Shown: piece by piece, positions 8,027 through 16,732 of the stretch | Layout of the letters: the number at the start of each line of letters is the position of its first letter | Numbering within the stretch: the stretch's first letter is position 1 | Origin: an uncultured Methylococcaceae bacterium | Lineage (GTDB): Bacteria > Pseudomonadota > Gammaproteobacteria > Methylococcales > Methylococcaceae | DNA length: 32,544 nucleotides | Direction: 5' to 3' | Assembly: GCA_903934875.1 (NCBI GenBank) | Contig: CAIZPP010000311.1 | Location: 1 to 32,544 of the forward strand | Program-made: the position numbers and the translations under genes | The notes under the pieces: generated by a model | What the model was told of the DNA's origin: nothing | The model's database searches: none | What the model saw: the letters and a program-made list of their open reading frames with translations, nothing else

Positions 8027-9043
8027 ATGGTTTCACATCCCTGTAATTTGGGTTCTGGCGGTCCATGCCGGAATGACGGCTTAATCCAACCGTATTGTGC
8101 TGCAATATTAGTTGCCGTTTTTTTTATCGCCAGCCCGGCTTGGTCCGGGCCGCTGGCCTTTATCACCAACCAGAAAGGCAATAGCATTTCGGTGATTGAC
8201 ACGGCCAAGGGTGTAGTCGTCAACACCTTGGCCCTGCCTCCGGGTGCTGAACCTGCTGGGGTTGCTGTTAGCCGGGATGGTTCGACCGTGGTGGTCGCCA
8301 ATCCCGGCAGCAAGCAGGTGACAATTATCGACGGACGAGGTCTAAGACTCATTGGCAATGTGCCTGTCGGAACAGGCGGCGTGGGCGTGGCTTTAAGCCG
8401 TGATGGCCAATATGCTTTTGCGGCGGATTTCTATGACCGCCATATCGCCGTAGTGGACATCAAGGCCAAGATGGTGGTCCGCCGTATTCCAGTGGGCAAT
8501 ATTCCGGCGGGGCTGGCGGTGAGCCGCGACGGGCATTATTTGTATGTCTCCAACCGCGACGATAATAGCGTGTCCGAAATCAGCCTGAAAACCTTCGCGG
8601 TGACGCGCACGGTGGCGGTGGGCAGGCATCCGTTTGGCATTCATCTGTCGGAGGACGGGCGGCAACTGTATTCCGCCAATGTGGAGAGCAATGATATTTC
8701 AGTGGTCGATTTGGCGACGTTCACGCTGCTGCAAAACATTCCCGTGGGTGACCGGCCCTATGCAGTGGGTGAGGCGCAGCACCGGCTGTTTGTGACCAAC
8801 CAGTACGATGCCTCCGTGGCGGTGCTGGACGGCAACACGTTAACATTAATGGCAAGCCTCAAGGTCGGCGAATACCCGGAAGGCATCGCTACCCACCCGG
8901 ATGGGAAGCAAGTTTATGTCGCCAATTGGATGAGCAACACCGTGTCAGTGATTGATGCGGTAGACTTGAAGGTGGTCAACACCATACCGACGGGCGATGG
9001 TAGTCGGGCTTTTGGTGAGTTTATTGCGCTGGGGAAACCTTGA
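8027..9043 (+). CDS. Exported YVTN-family beta-propeller protein
   Basis: A protein of about 338 residues with repeated blades of the YVTN/YncE type. Each blade carries variants of PVG..P.G.AVSRDG, YVSNRDDNSVSEI or VYVANWMSNTVSVIDA; about seven can be counted, enough for a full propeller. A hydrophobic segment AAILVAVFFIASPAWSG at about residues 25-42 is a signal peptide, so the protein is periplasmic. The ATG at 8027 has GAGGG upstream. No start codon lies closer to the signal peptide, and the first 20-odd residues run through a dispersed GCCGGAATGACGG repeat. Some relatives occur with PQQ-dependent alcohol oxidation genes, which would suit the MxaD-like neighbours, but the ligand is unknown. 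Confidence 0.82.
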   Translation: MVSHPCNLGSGGPCRNDGLIQPYCAAILVAVFFIASPAWSGPLAFITNQKGNSISVIDTAKGVVVNTLALPPGAEPAGVAVSRDGSTVVVANPGSKQVTIIDGRGLRLIGNVPVGTGGVGVALSRDGQYAFAADFYDRHIAVVDIKAKMVVRRIPVGNIPAGLAVSRDGHYLYVSNRDDNSVSEISLKTFAVTRTVAVGRHPFGIHLSEDGRQLYSANVESNDISVVDLATFTLLQNIPVGDRPYAVGEAQHRLFVTNQYDASVAVLDGNTLTLMASLKVGEYPEGIATHPDGKQVYVANWMSNTVSVIDAVDLKVVNTIPTGDGSRAFGEFIALGKP

Positions 9044-9157
9044 AATATTGGATAACATCCGCTTGTAGGGATGTTATCCATCATCTGCTGTGCTGGAACG
9101 AAAATGAGTTGCCCAATACATTAAGCCGGTTCTATCAATCAACTAACGGAGAAGGTT

Positions 9158-9598
9158 ATGATGTGCAAACAAGCTTTTGATCTAAAAACGGCGGCTGGAT
9201 TGTGTTTGCTGGCTTTGTCCGCTGTGCAAGCGGCTTACGCCAGTGATTGCTGGCTGGATGTTTACGATAAGATTGACTTTGCCGGTGCCCATGTCCGCAT
9301 AGACGGGCCGGTGCAAATGCCCAGCCTAGCCAAGCTAAATAACGAAGACTGGGGCAATCGCATCGAAAGTCTGATTGTCGGACCCAAGGCCCAGGTGCTG
9401 GCTTTCCGGCAGGAAAACTACAAGGAAAACATCACCGGCCCGGTCAACCACGGCGAAGAGATCAAAGCCTGGGGTGAAAAGCCCGAGAGCTACAGCAACC
9501 AGGAAATCGCCTTCGGGGCTGGTAAAACAGAGCATCATCTAGGGGAAGTGGGTTTCCACAGAGCTATCAGTTCCTTGACCATCAAATGTCTGCGCTGA
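9158..9598 (+). CDS. Exported beta/gamma-crystallin-like protein
   Basis: A 146-residue protein with a signal peptide (AGLCLLALSAVQAAYA, cleavage near AYAS). The mature part starts DCWLDVYDKIDFAGAHVRID and continues with NRIESLIVGPKAQVLAF and QENYKENI, a spacing typical of beta/gamma-crystallin Greek-key motifs (aromatic/acidic start, glycine, S-(L/I)-V strand). Two cysteines, one at each end of the mature chain, may be bridged. GGAGAAGG lies just before the ATG at 9158. It stands alone between two intergenic repeat stretches. The fold assignment is by eye; the function is unknown. Confidence 0.65.
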   Translation: MMCKQAFDLKTAAGLCLLALSAVQAAYASDCWLDVYDKIDFAGAHVRIDGPVQMPSLAKLNNEDWGNRIESLIVGPKAQVLAFRQENYKENITGPVNHGEEIKAWGEKPESYSNQEIAFGAGKTEHHLGEVGFHRAISSLTIKCLR

Positions 9599-9611
9599 GA
9601 CTTTTTTCTGG

Positions 9612-9653
9612 CAAATCCCGCTACATCCCTTTGAAAAGGGGGTAGGGGGATTT
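9612..9653. terminator. Hairpin repeat after the crystallin-like gene
   Basis: AAATCCCGCTACATCCC and GGGGGTAGGGGGATTT form an imperfect stem around TTTGAAAA, 13 bases after the upstream stop codon. It resembles a dispersed AAATCCCCC...GGGGGATTT repeat common in proteobacteria and may act as a terminator. Confidence 0.45.
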
Positions 9654-9659
9654 CACTAC

Positions 9660-9785
9660 GGGTGCGATTAAAAGTGATGCAGACGAACGCTGTCTTAATT
9701 TATACCGGGAGTGCAAGGCCTGCCTTGACTTTAGATGCCCTCGCAAGGCAGGCCTTGCACTCCCGCATCATTTTTAATCGCACCC
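9660..9785. mobile_element. Nested palindromic MITE-like element upstream of recA
   Basis: A 126-base element. The outer 21-base inverted repeats (9660-9680 and 9765-9785, starting GGGTGCGATTAAAA) match at 20 of 21 positions. Inside, a perfect 21-base inverted pair (9707-9727 and 9744-9764, starting GGGAGTGCAAGGCC) abuts the right outer repeat. No target duplication is obvious. The interior GGCCTGCCTTG motif is shared with MITE-2 copy 2 (27174-27301) and the repeat at 31165-31210. Confidence 0.7.
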
Positions 9786-9818
9786 TTTAATGCTCCCCTC
9801 TATGCCCTAGTGCCCTAT

Positions 9819-9855
9819 TTGTGGAATAATAGCGGGTAGTATTATCGGTTTACTA
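9819..9855 (+). promoter_or_regulatory. Candidate recA promoter with an overlapping TAGTA...TACTA palindrome
   Basis: TATTAT at 9840-9845 could be a -10, with TTGTGG at 9819-9824 as a short-spaced -35. Overlapping it is TAGTA-N9-TACTA, a possible operator. The E. coli-type LexA box (CTGT-N8-ACAG) is absent between the upstream repeat and recA, so if recA is SOS-controlled here the site is a different one. Weak evidence. Confidence 0.25.
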
Positions 9856-9880
9856 GGCATTCAGGCAAACATTCAAGACG

Positions 9881-10933
9881 ATGGACGAAAACAAGAAAAA
9901 GGCGCTCACTGCGGCGTTGTCGCAGATTGAAAAGCAGTTCGGCAAGGGTTCGGTCATGCGCATGGGCGATGTGGGAGTGCATGATATCGAAGTCATTCCC
10001 ACAGGCTCGTTGTCTTTGGATATCGCGCTCGGTTGTGGCGGCTTGCCGCGTGGGCGTGTGGTCGAGATCTACGGCCCGGAATCGTCCGGCAAAACAACGC
10101 TGACTTTGGAAGTCATTGCCCAGGCGCAAATACTCGGCGGTGTCTGTGCTTTTATTGATGCCGAACATGCGCTAGACCCGCAATACGCCGAAAAGATTGG
10201 CGTCGATTTGAACGATTTGTTGGTTTCCCAGCCCGACACCGGCGAGCAGGCATTGGAAATTACTGACATGCTGGTCCGCTCAGGCAGTGTCGATGTGGTG
10301 GTGATAGACTCGGTGGCCGCGTTGACCCCTAAGGCTGAGATCGATGGCGAAATGGGCGACTCGCATGTCGGCCTGCAAGCCCGGTTAATGTCCCAGGCCT
10401 TGCGCAAACTGACTGCCAATATTAAACGCTCCAATACCTTGGTGATTTTCATCAACCAAATCCGCATGAAGATTGGCGTGATGTTTGGCAGCCCGGAAAC
10501 CACGACGGGCGGCAATGCATTAAAATTCTATGCCTCGGTGCGGTTGGATATTCGCAGAACCGGCTCGATCAAGAATGGCGATGAGGTCACAGGCAACGAA
10601 ACGCGGGTCAAAGTGGTAAAAAACAAAGTCGCACCGCCTTTCCGCAATGCCGAATTTGAAGTGCTTTATGGCGAGGGTATATCCCGCGAAGGCGAGTTGG
10701 TGGATTTGGGTGTACAGCTTGAGTTTATGCAGAAGTCCGGCTCGTGGTATAGCTATGCCGGCGACCGCATCGGGCAAGGCAAGGACAATGTGCGCAATTT
10801 TCTGAAGGAACACCCTGATGTTGCCAAGGACTTGGAGCAGAAGATTCGTGCGAAGGCATTTGGCGGGGCCGAACCCTTGGTTGCCAAACTGACCGCAAAG
10901 TCTGAGCCGATTCCGGGTGAGGATGCTTTCTGA
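9881..10933 (+). CDS. recA: Recombinase RecA
   Basis: A 350-residue DNA-dependent ATPase and strand-exchange protein; it also stimulates LexA self-cleavage. Length and sequence are standard. The Walker A motif GPESSGKTT lies near residues 65-73, Walker B is [10 protein letters not shown], loop 1 includes [20 protein letters not shown], and loop 2 lies around [20 protein letters not shown]. The C-terminus ends with the acidic PGEDAF. The ATG at 9881 matches the family start (MDENKKKAL). recX overlaps its 3' end. Confidence 0.98.
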   Translation: MDENKKKALTAALSQIEKQFGKGSVMRMGDVGVHDIEVIPTGSLSLDIALGCGGLPRGRVVEIYGPESSGKTTLTLEVIAQAQILGGVCAFIDAEHALDPQYAEKIGVDLNDLLVSQPDTGEQALEITDMLVRSGSVDVVVIDSVAALTPKAEIDGEMGDSHVGLQARLMSQALRKLTANIKRSNTLVIFINQIRMKIGVMFGSPETTTGGNALKFYASVRLDIRRTGSIKNGDEVTGNETRVKVVKNKVAPPFRNAEFEVLYGEGISREGELVDLGVQLEFMQKSGSWYSYAGDRIGQGKDNVRNFLKEHPDVAKDLEQKIRAKAFGGAEPLVAKLTAKSEPIPGEDAF

Positions 10934-11387
10934 CAAGCTTATGTTGGCCGAAGCAAAGCATGCCTGTGTGCATTGGCAAGCATTGCGGGAACATAGCCAG
11001 GTTGAACTGGCGCACAAATTACAGGCCAAGGGTTTTGATGATTCCATAATACCCTTGGTTTTGGACTGCCTGGCTGAGGAAGGCTTGCAAAGTGACGGGC
11101 GTTTCCTTGAGTCCTTGGTAAGAAAGCGCTACATGAGGGGACACGGAATAGCGGGGATTCGTCAAGAACTGGGGCAGCACGGCATCAGCGGCGAGGGTTT
11201 ATCGCAGTGCTTGGCCGAATACGACTGGGATGAGTTGTTGGAAAAAGTCCACCGGAAAAAATTTGGCGCAACGCTTCCCACTACTCCCGAAGAATATGCC
11301 TCCCGGTTTCGCTTTCTGAGCCAGAGGGGGTTTGAACAAGACAAAATACACGCTTTTATGCGGCGCTTGCGCCGGAGCGAAGATTAG
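10923..11387 (+). CDS. recX: Regulatory protein RecX
   Basis: A 154-residue RecA modulator that caps or disassembles RecA filaments. It consists of three-helix repeats, seen in the spacing of [40 protein letters not shown] and [20 protein letters not shown]. The gene overlaps recA by 11 bases. GTG at 10917, ATG at 10923 and ATG at 10941 are all possible starts; I give ATG 10923 because GGGTGAGG lies just before it, but the start is uncertain. Adjacency to recA with overlap is the usual arrangement. Confidence 0.9.
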   Translation: MLSDKLMLAEAKHACVHWQALREHSQVELAHKLQAKGFDDSIIPLVLDCLAEEGLQSDGRFLESLVRKRYMRGHGIAGIRQELGQHGISGEGLSQCLAEYDWDELLEKVHRKKFGATLPTTPEEYASRFRFLSQRGFEQDKIHAFMRRLRRSED

Positions 11388-11414
11388 CAAGCTATCGAGA
11401 AGACAACAGATTCC

Positions 11415-14015
11415 ATGACTAGTGCCGAGTTGCGTTCACTATTTCTTAAGTTTTTTGAGGAGCGGGGCCATGCCGTCGTGGCGAGCAGCCCGCTGATTCC
11501 ATCGAATGACCCGACGCTGCTATTTACCAATGCCGGGATGGTACAGTTCAAGGATGTCTTCCTTGGGCGCGAGGACCGGCCCTATGTGCGGGCGGCCACG
11601 TCCCAACGCTGTGTGCGGGCAGGGGGCAAGCACAATGACTTGGAGAATGTCGGCTACACCGCCCGCCATCATACCTTTTTTGAAATGCTGGGCAATTTTA
11701 GTTTCGGCGATTATTTCAAGCACGATGCCATCCACTACGCTTGGGATTTTTTGACTAAGACTTTGGGTCTTGCCCCTGAAAAGTTGTGGATTACCGTCTA
11801 CGACCAAGATACGGAAGCGGCAGACATTTGGCTGAAGGAAGTCGGCATTGATCCGGCAAAGTTTAGCCGGATTGGCACGAAAGACAATTTCTGGGCTATG
11901 GGCGACACCGGACCTTGCGGCCCGTGCAGCGAGATTTTTTATGACCACGGCCCTGAAATTGAAGGTGGCCCGCCCGGTTCTCCCAACGAAGATGGCGACC
12001 GTTACATTGAGATTTGGAACTTGGTGTTCATGCAGTATGACCGCGCAGCCGATGGAACGCTGACGCCGCTGCCCAAACCGTCCGTGGACACAGGGATGGG
12101 CTTGGAGCGCCTCGCGGCGATCATGCAGAAAGTGCATAACAATTACGAAATCGACTTGTTCGCCAATTTGGTCAAGGCCGTTGCCAATTTGGCCGGTTCG
12201 GAGGATTTGACCAATAACTCATTGCGTGTCATTGCCGACCATATCCGCTCCTGTTCCTTTTTGGTTGTCGATGGTGTGACGCCCTCCAACGAGGGGCGCG
12301 GTTATGTGCTGCGCCGCATCATCCGCCGTGCAATCCGGCACGGTTATAAATTAGGCTTGCGCGAGCCGTTTTTCCATAAGTTAGTTGGTCCGTTGTGCGC
12401 AGAAATGGGCGTAGCCTACCCGGAGTTGGCCAAGGCCCAAGCCATGATCGAGCGGGTGTTGCTGAAAGAAGAGCAGCGTTTCGCCGAGACCTTGGACCAA
12501 GGCATGAAGATTTTGGATATCTGCATTAAAGAATTGCAAGGTAGCGTAATACCCGGCGATACCGCCTTCCAGCTTTACGACACCTACGGTTTTCCGTTGG
12601 ATTTGACCGCCGACGTGGCCCGTGAACAAAATCTTAGCGTGGACAGGGCTGGCTTTGAAAAAGCCATGGAAGGGCAGCGCAAGCAGTCCCGCGCTTCTAG
12701 CCAATTCGCCGCCGATTATTCCAAAGGCATGGAGGTCGATGCCCATTGCATCTTTACGGGTTACACCTGTCTTAGTGGAGAAAGTAAGGTGCTGGCTTTG
12801 CTGAAAGGCGGTGCAAGCGTTGCAAGACTGGACGCAGGCGATGAGGGTGTAGTGGTATTGGAGAAAACACCGTTCTACGCCGAATCCGGCGGTCAGGTCG
12901 GGGACAAAGGCAGCATTCGTGCCGGCGATGCGCTATTTGCAGTGGCGGACACCCGCAAGCAAGGTGCTGATGTCATATTGCATGTGGGCAAGCTCACGAA
13001 TGGCGTATTGAATGTAGGTGACATTGGCGAACCCCGCGTTGACGAAGAGCGTCGCAAAGCCATTACGCTCAACCATTCCGCGACCCACCTGCTCCATGCC
13101 GCATTGCGCAAGATAGCCGGTGAGCATGTCACGCAGAAGGGTTCTCTGGTCAATGAGCAGCGCCTGCGTTTTGACTTTTCCCACTTTGAGCCGTTGACTA
13201 GTGCGCAAATTCGCGAAATTGAGCGTTTGGTGAATGCGCAGATTCGTGCAAATAATGAGGTCTCCGCCCAGGTTATGGCCAAGGATGACGCGATGAAAGT
13301 GGGGGCGATGGCCTTGTTTGGCGAGAAATATGGTGACGAAGTGCGGGTATTGCGTATTGGCGAATTTTCCACCGAATTGTGCGGTGGAACTCATGCTCAA
13401 CGGGCGGGTGACATCGGTTTCTTCAAAATTGTCAGCGAAACCGGCGTGGCTGCCGGGGTCCGTCGGGTCGAGGCGGTGACCGGCATAGGTGCCGTGGACT
13501 GGGTTGAACACACCGAAACGCTGATCCATGCGGTGGCCGAGCGGGTTAAATCAGGACGTGACGGTTTGGATGAAAAAGTCCAGCAGATTTTGGACCGCAG
13601 CCGCCATTTGGAAAAGGAGTTGGAGAAGCTTAAGGCCAAGCTGGCCAGTGCTGCAGGTTCCGACTTGGTGTCCCAAGCTTTGGACATAGGCGGGCTGAAG
13701 CTGTTGGTCTCGCGCCTAGACGATACCGACCCCAAGTCTTTGCGCGATCTGGTGGACCAACTGAAAAACAAGTTAGGCAGCGGGGCGGTACTGGTTGCGG
13801 CGGTGAAAGACGGCAAGATCAGTTTGGCAGCAGGAGTCACCCAAGACCAGACAGCCCGTATCAAGGCGGGAGATTTGGTCAATCTAGTCGCCACGCAAGT
13901 GGGCGGCAAAGGCGGCGGGCGCCCGGACTTTGCCCAAGCCGGCGGCAACGACACTACGCAGTTGGATGCCGCTTTGCGCACAGTGCCCGATTGGGTGCGG
14001 CAGAAGCTTTCATGA
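11415..14015 (+). CDS. alaS: Alanine-tRNA ligase
   Basis: An 866-residue class II aminoacyl-tRNA synthetase, full length. The N-terminus [18 protein letters not shown] and the motif 1-3 catalytic domain ([46 protein letters not shown]) are followed by the tRNA-recognition domain. The editing domain carries the zinc-binding HSATHLLH and CGGTHA motifs. The C-terminal domain ends with [15 protein letters not shown]. The start lies 27 bases after the recX stop. It is usually co-transcribed downstream of recA-recX. Confidence 0.98.
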   Translation: MTSAELRSLFLKFFEERGHAVVASSPLIPSNDPTLLFTNAGMVQFKDVFLGREDRPYVRAATSQRCVRAGGKHNDLENVGYTARHHTFFEMLGNFSFGDYFKHDAIHYAWDFLTKTLGLAPEKLWITVYDQDTEAADIWLKEVGIDPAKFSRIGTKDNFWAMGDTGPCGPCSEIFYDHGPEIEGGPPGSPNEDGDRYIEIWNLVFMQYDRAADGTLTPLPKPSVDTGMGLERLAAIMQKVHNNYEIDLFANLVKAVANLAGSEDLTNNSLRVIADHIRSCSFLVVDGVTPSNEGRGYVLRRIIRRAIRHGYKLGLREPFFHKLVGPLCAEMGVAYPELAKAQAMIERVLLKEEQRFAETLDQGMKILDICIKELQGSVIPGDTAFQLYDTYGFPLDLTADVAREQNLSVDRAGFEKAMEGQRKQSRASSQFAADYSKGMEVDAHCIFTGYTCLSGESKVLALLKGGASVARLDAGDEGVVVLEKTPFYAESGGQVGDKGSIRAGDALFAVADTRKQGADVILHVGKLTNGVLNVGDIGEPRVDEERRKAITLNHSATHLLHAALRKIAGEHVTQKGSLVNEQRLRFDFSHFEPLTSAQIREIERLVNAQIRANNEVSAQVMAKDDAMKVGAMALFGEKYGDEVRVLRIGEFSTELCGGTHAQRAGDIGFFKIVSETGVAAGVRRVEAVTGIGAVDWVEHTETLIHAVAERVKSGRDGLDEKVQQILDRSRHLEKELEKLKAKLASAAGSDLVSQALDIGGLKLLVSRLDDTDPKSLRDLVDQLKNKLGSGAVLVAAVKDGKISLAAGVTQDQTARIKAGDLVNLVATQVGGKGGGRPDFAQAGGNDTTQLDAALRTVPDWVRQKLS

Positions 14016-14063
14016 CCCAAGGGGCACCCTTGACCATTGTTTGGCTCAATCGGGTGAGTTTGT

Positions 14064-14121
14064 GGAGTGCGGCGACTCGTCGCCGTATGGCTCGAAAGCC
14101 AGCGACGGGTCGCCGCACTCC
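14064..14121. repeat. Hairpin repeat after alaS, related to the MITE-2 core
   Basis: A 20-base stem (14064-14083 with 14102-14121; one mismatch), GGAGTGCGGCGACTCGTCGC in the left arm. The same arm occurs in the 26-base stems of the two MITE-2 copies at 23621 and 29910. Placed 48 bases after alaS, it may act as a terminator, though no T-run follows. Confidence 0.6.
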
Positions 14122-14130
14122 AATAATGTG

Positions 14131-14150
14131 TGATGTTGAAAACGCTATAA
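14131..14150. repeat. Solo MITE-1 end upstream of lysC
   Basis: TGATGTTGAAAACGCTATAA is the MITE-1 right end with one change (CTGTA to CTATA). No matching left end is nearby. The change creates a TATAAT at 14146-14151 that could serve as a -10 for lysC, 25 bases before its ATG, with TTGATG-like sequence as a poor -35. Confidence 0.55.
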
Positions 14151-14175
14151 TCACGAAATAAGTCAATAGGTTGAA

Positions 14176-15396
14176 ATGTCTCTTTACGTTCATAAATATG
14201 GCGGAACTTCGGTAGGCGATACTGACCGCATTAAAAATGTCGCAGAACGAGTGCACAAGGCACGTCAACGTGGTGAAGATGTGGTGGTCGTGGTGTCCGC
14301 CATGAGCGGCGAAACCAATAAATTGGTTGCCTTGGCCCACGCTGTGCAGGAACGCCCAGACCCGCGTGAGATGGATGTGTTGCTCTCCACCGGCGAACAA
14401 GTGACCATCGCCCTGCTGGCGATGGCTTTGCAGGCGAGGGGGTGTCCAGCGGTCTCCTATACCGGCTGGCAGGTGAAGATACTTTCTGATGCCTCCCATA
14501 CCAAAGCTCGGATTGAGGATATCCAAACTGCTGACATACGCGCCGATCTGGCCGCAGGCAGGGTGGTCGTGGTGGCTGGTTTCCAAGGTGTCACCGAAGA
14601 GGGGGACATCACTACCTTGGGGCGTGGCGGCTCTGACACCACGGCAGTGGCATTGGCTGCCGTCTTAGAGGCGGACGAATGCCTGATTTACACCGATGTC
14701 GATGGGGTGTACACCACTGACCCCAGGGTCGAACCGCGCGCGCGCAAACTGGACCGCATCACCTTCGAGGAAATGCTGGAAATGGCCAGCCTCGGCTCCA
14801 AGGTGTTGCAAATCCGCTCGGTTGAGTTCGCGGGCAAGTATAATGTTCCTTTGCGTGTAGTTTCGAGCTTTCAAGAAGGCTCGGGCACTTTGATAAGTTA
14901 CGAGGAAGCAGGCGTGGAAAAAGCATTAATATCCGGCATCGCGTTCAATCGCGACGAAGCAAAACTGACGATTCAGGGTGTCCCGGACCGGCCGGGAATA
15001 GCGTCCAAGATATTGGGTCCCATCGCCGCTGCCAACATTGAGGTCGATATGATCGTGCAAAATGTGGCCGAGGATCAAACCACTGACTTCACCTTCACGG
15101 TAAACCGTGGCGAATACAAAAAGGCGATGGAGATTTTAGAACGCATCAGCAAAGAGTTGGGCGCAAGGAATATCAAGGGAGACGATAAAATCGTCAAAGT
15201 TTCCATTGTGGGTGTGGGTATGAGGTCACATGCCGGAATTGCCAGCAAGATGTTTGACTCGCTCGCCAAGGAAGGTGTGAACATTCGTATGATATCCACC
15301 TCAGAGATCAAGATTTCTGTAGTTGTGGATGAAAAGTATTTGGAACTGGCAGTCCGCACCCTGCATGAGGCTTTTGATTTGGAACAAGGTGATTGA
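14176..15396 (+). CDS. lysC: Aspartate kinase
   Basis: A 406-residue aspartokinase that phosphorylates L-aspartate, the first step toward lysine, threonine and methionine. The N-terminal kinase signature is YGGTSVGDTDRI, with STGEQVTIALLAMAL, GRGGSDTTAVALA and YTDVDGVYTTDPR following. The C-terminal half holds tandem ACT domains (FNRDEAKLTIQGVPDRPGIA and KVSIVGVGMRSHAGIASKMF), implying allosteric feedback by lysine and/or threonine. The length is that of a monofunctional enzyme. An AGG lies before the ATG. csrA follows after 139 bases, a conserved gammaproteobacterial neighbourhood. Confidence 0.97.
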   Translation: MSLYVHKYGGTSVGDTDRIKNVAERVHKARQRGEDVVVVVSAMSGETNKLVALAHAVQERPDPREMDVLLSTGEQVTIALLAMALQARGCPAVSYTGWQVKILSDASHTKARIEDIQTADIRADLAAGRVVVVAGFQGVTEEGDITTLGRGGSDTTAVALAAVLEADECLIYTDVDGVYTTDPRVEPRARKLDRITFEEMLEMASLGSKVLQIRSVEFAGKYNVPLRVVSSFQEGSGTLISYEEAGVEKALISGIAFNRDEAKLTIQGVPDRPGIASKILGPIAAANIEVDMIVQNVAEDQTTDFTFTVNRGEYKKAMEILERISKELGARNIKGDDKIVKVSIVGVGMRSHAGIASKMFDSLAKEGVNIRMISTSEIKISVVVDEKYLELAVRTLHEAFDLEQGD

Positions 15397-15409
15397 TATT
15401 AGAAAGGGC

Positions 15410-15438
15410 TTTTTTCTAACATAGTAGTCTGATATAAT
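15410..15438 (+). promoter_or_regulatory. Candidate csrA promoter
   Basis: A perfect TATAAT at 15433-15438, preceded by TGA, lies about 98 bases upstream of csrA. Only a T-rich -35 is seen, near 15410-15415. Just upstream, TTAGAAA...TTTCTAA (15399-15420) is an AT-rich inverted repeat right after the lysC stop, possibly a weak terminator. Confidence 0.45.
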
Positions 15439-15535
15439 GCAGCGCTCGGCAAATTTGGGGGAAGCTTTGGTTGGCTAACGCGATAAAGCCGGGATTTTCT
15501 AATTTTGGTAATATTAAGAATGGAAGGAAGAAGTT

Positions 15536-15748
15536 ATGCTAATTTTGACTCGTAGAGTAGGCGAGACCCTGATGATAGGGGATGATGTGACCGTGACCGT
15601 TTTGGGTGTCAAGGGCAACCAAGTGCGAATCGGTGTGAATGCTCCAAAGGATGTTTCCGTCCATCGGGAAGAAATCTACGAACGAATCAAGAAAGAGCAG
15701 CAGCTCCAACAGCAGGGTTTGCCAGTGGCTGGTAGCACTCACGAATAG
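15536..15748 (+). CDS. csrA: Carbon storage regulator CsrA
   Basis: A 70-residue RNA-binding global regulator that binds GGA motifs in mRNA leaders and controls translation and stability. The family signature is complete: [37 protein letters not shown] and [11 protein letters not shown], with R44-type residues in VHREE. The strong ribosome-binding site GGAAGGAAG precedes the ATG. The position between lysC and tRNA-Ser is conserved in gammaproteobacteria. Confidence 0.97.
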   Translation: MLILTRRVGETLMIGDDVTVTVLGVKGNQVRIGVNAPKDVSVHREEIYERIKKEQQLQQQGLPVAGSTHE

Positions 15749-15778
15749 CCTGCGGAATAGTTCGTATTGTTAAGTTTT

Positions 15779-15869
15779 GGAGAGATGGCCGAGAGGCTGA
15801 AGGCGCTCCCCTGCTAAGGGAGTATGGGTCAAAAGCCCATCGAGGGTTCGAATCCCTCTCTCTCCGCCA
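15779..15869 (+). tRNA. tRNA-Ser (anticodon GCU)
   Basis: A 91-base type II tRNA. The acceptor arms GGAGAGA and TCTCTCC pair, followed by an encoded GCCA. The anticodon stem CTCCC/GGGAG encloses CTGCTAA, giving anticodon GCU for AGC/AGU. There is a long variable arm (TATGGGTCAAAAGCCCATC) and a T-arm GAGGGTTCGAATCCCTC. The large variable arm and sequence identify tRNA-Ser. Confidence 0.97.
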
Positions 15870-15871
15870 AT

Positions 15872-15899
15872 TTGTTATTTTTTGTTTTTCCGGTATAAT
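15872..15899 (+). promoter_or_regulatory. Candidate promoter of the rpsP-rimM-trmD-rplS operon
   Basis: TTGTTA at 15872-15877 and TATAAT at 15894-15899 (16-base spacer, GG just before the -10) lie 46 bases upstream of rpsP. The -10 sits in a palindrome, CCGGTATAATTACCGG (15890-15905), followed by CTTTTT. The same stretch could therefore also fold as the tRNA-Ser terminator. Confidence 0.55.
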
Positions 15900-15944
15900 T
15901 ACCGGCTTTTTAATCAGTTTAATTCAGGGCATAGAGGAATACCT

Positions 15945-16202
15945 ATGGTAACTATTCGTCTGGCGCGCGGCGGTGCAAAAAAGCGGCCTTTTTATCATGT
16001 GGTGGTGACAGATAGCCGCTCCAAACGCGACGGTAGCTATATCGAGCGGGTCGGATTCTTTAACCCTATCGCCCATGGAAAGGAAGAAAGGTTGCGTTTG
16101 GATGAAGAACGCATCCAATACTGGTTTGGCAACGGTGCCCAAGCGACTGACAGAGTCTCCAGTTTGCTCAAAGAAGCGGCGAAGAAAGCGGCTACCGTTT
16201 GA
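15945..16202 (+). CDS. rpsP: 30S ribosomal protein S16
   Basis: An 85-residue small-subunit protein. The start [20 protein letters not shown] and the body [12 protein letters not shown] and [16 protein letters not shown] are typical S16. The ATG at 15945 is chosen because GAGGA precedes it by seven bases and the family starts MVxIRLAR; the frame is open further upstream without support. It is the first gene of the rpsP-rimM-trmD-rplS operon. Confidence 0.97.
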   Translation: MVTIRLARGGAKKRPFYHVVVTDSRSKRDGSYIERVGFFNPIAHGKEERLRLDEERIQYWFGNGAQATDRVSSLLKEAAKKAATV

Positions 16203-16225
16203 TTTAAGTTAATACATACTCGATT

Positions 16226-16726
16226 GTGAGCCAACAGATAACCGTTGGTGAAGTTGCCGGTGCTTTTGGTGTCAAAGGATGGGTAAAAATATATTCCCAT
16301 ACCGATCCCTTCAATAACATCTTGAATTACAGTCCTTGGTTGCTGACTGACTTGGACGGAACGAGAGAATATGAGGTATTGTCCGGGCGCGAACACGGGA
16401 ATTTTATCATCGCCCGGTTGGCCGGAGTGGATGATAGGGATCAGGCGCAAAAATTAAAGTCGAGCAAGATTTCCGTACTGAGGGACAGCTTTCCACCGCT
16501 TGAGTCCGGTCAATATTATTGGGCTGATTTGATTGGTCTGCGGGTCACCAACCTAGAGGGAGTGGAACTCGGAGTCATTACGCAAATGATGTCTACGGGT
16601 GCCAATGATGTAATCATTGCTAAAGCCGAACGAGAGCACCTTATTCCGTTTGTGATGGGCGTTTTCGTCAAGGAAGTCAAACTTGATGAAGGAAGAATGC
16701 TGGTTGATTGGGATGCTGATTTTTGA
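16226..16726 (+). CDS. rimM: Ribosome maturation factor RimM
   Basis: A 166-residue 30S assembly factor that binds S19 and helps mature the 16S rRNA 3' domain. The N-terminal VGEVAGAFGVKGWVKIYSHT is diagnostic. The PRC-barrel C-terminal domain begins around GQYYWADLIGLRV and contains LIPFVMGVFVKEVKL. It starts with GTG at 16226; no strong ribosome-binding site is visible, and coupling to rpsP 23 bases upstream is possible. trmD follows after six bases. Confidence 0.95.
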   Translation: MSQQITVGEVAGAFGVKGWVKIYSHTDPFNNILNYSPWLLTDLDGTREYEVLSGREHGNFIIARLAGVDDRDQAQKLKSSKISVLRDSFPPLESGQYYWADLIGLRVTNLEGVELGVITQMMSTGANDVIIAKAEREHLIPFVMGVFVKEVKLDEGRMLVDWDADF

Positions 16727-16732
16727 AGCACT

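Noticed and set aside
7152..9157. Methanol dehydrogenase cluster around the MxaD-like genes
   Set aside because: No mxaF, xoxF, mxaG/I or PQQ synthesis genes are visible; only accessory-like exported proteins are present.
13930..14133. Small plus-strand open frame overlapping the alaS end
   Set aside because: It is an out-of-frame reading of alaS and of the following hairpin repeat.
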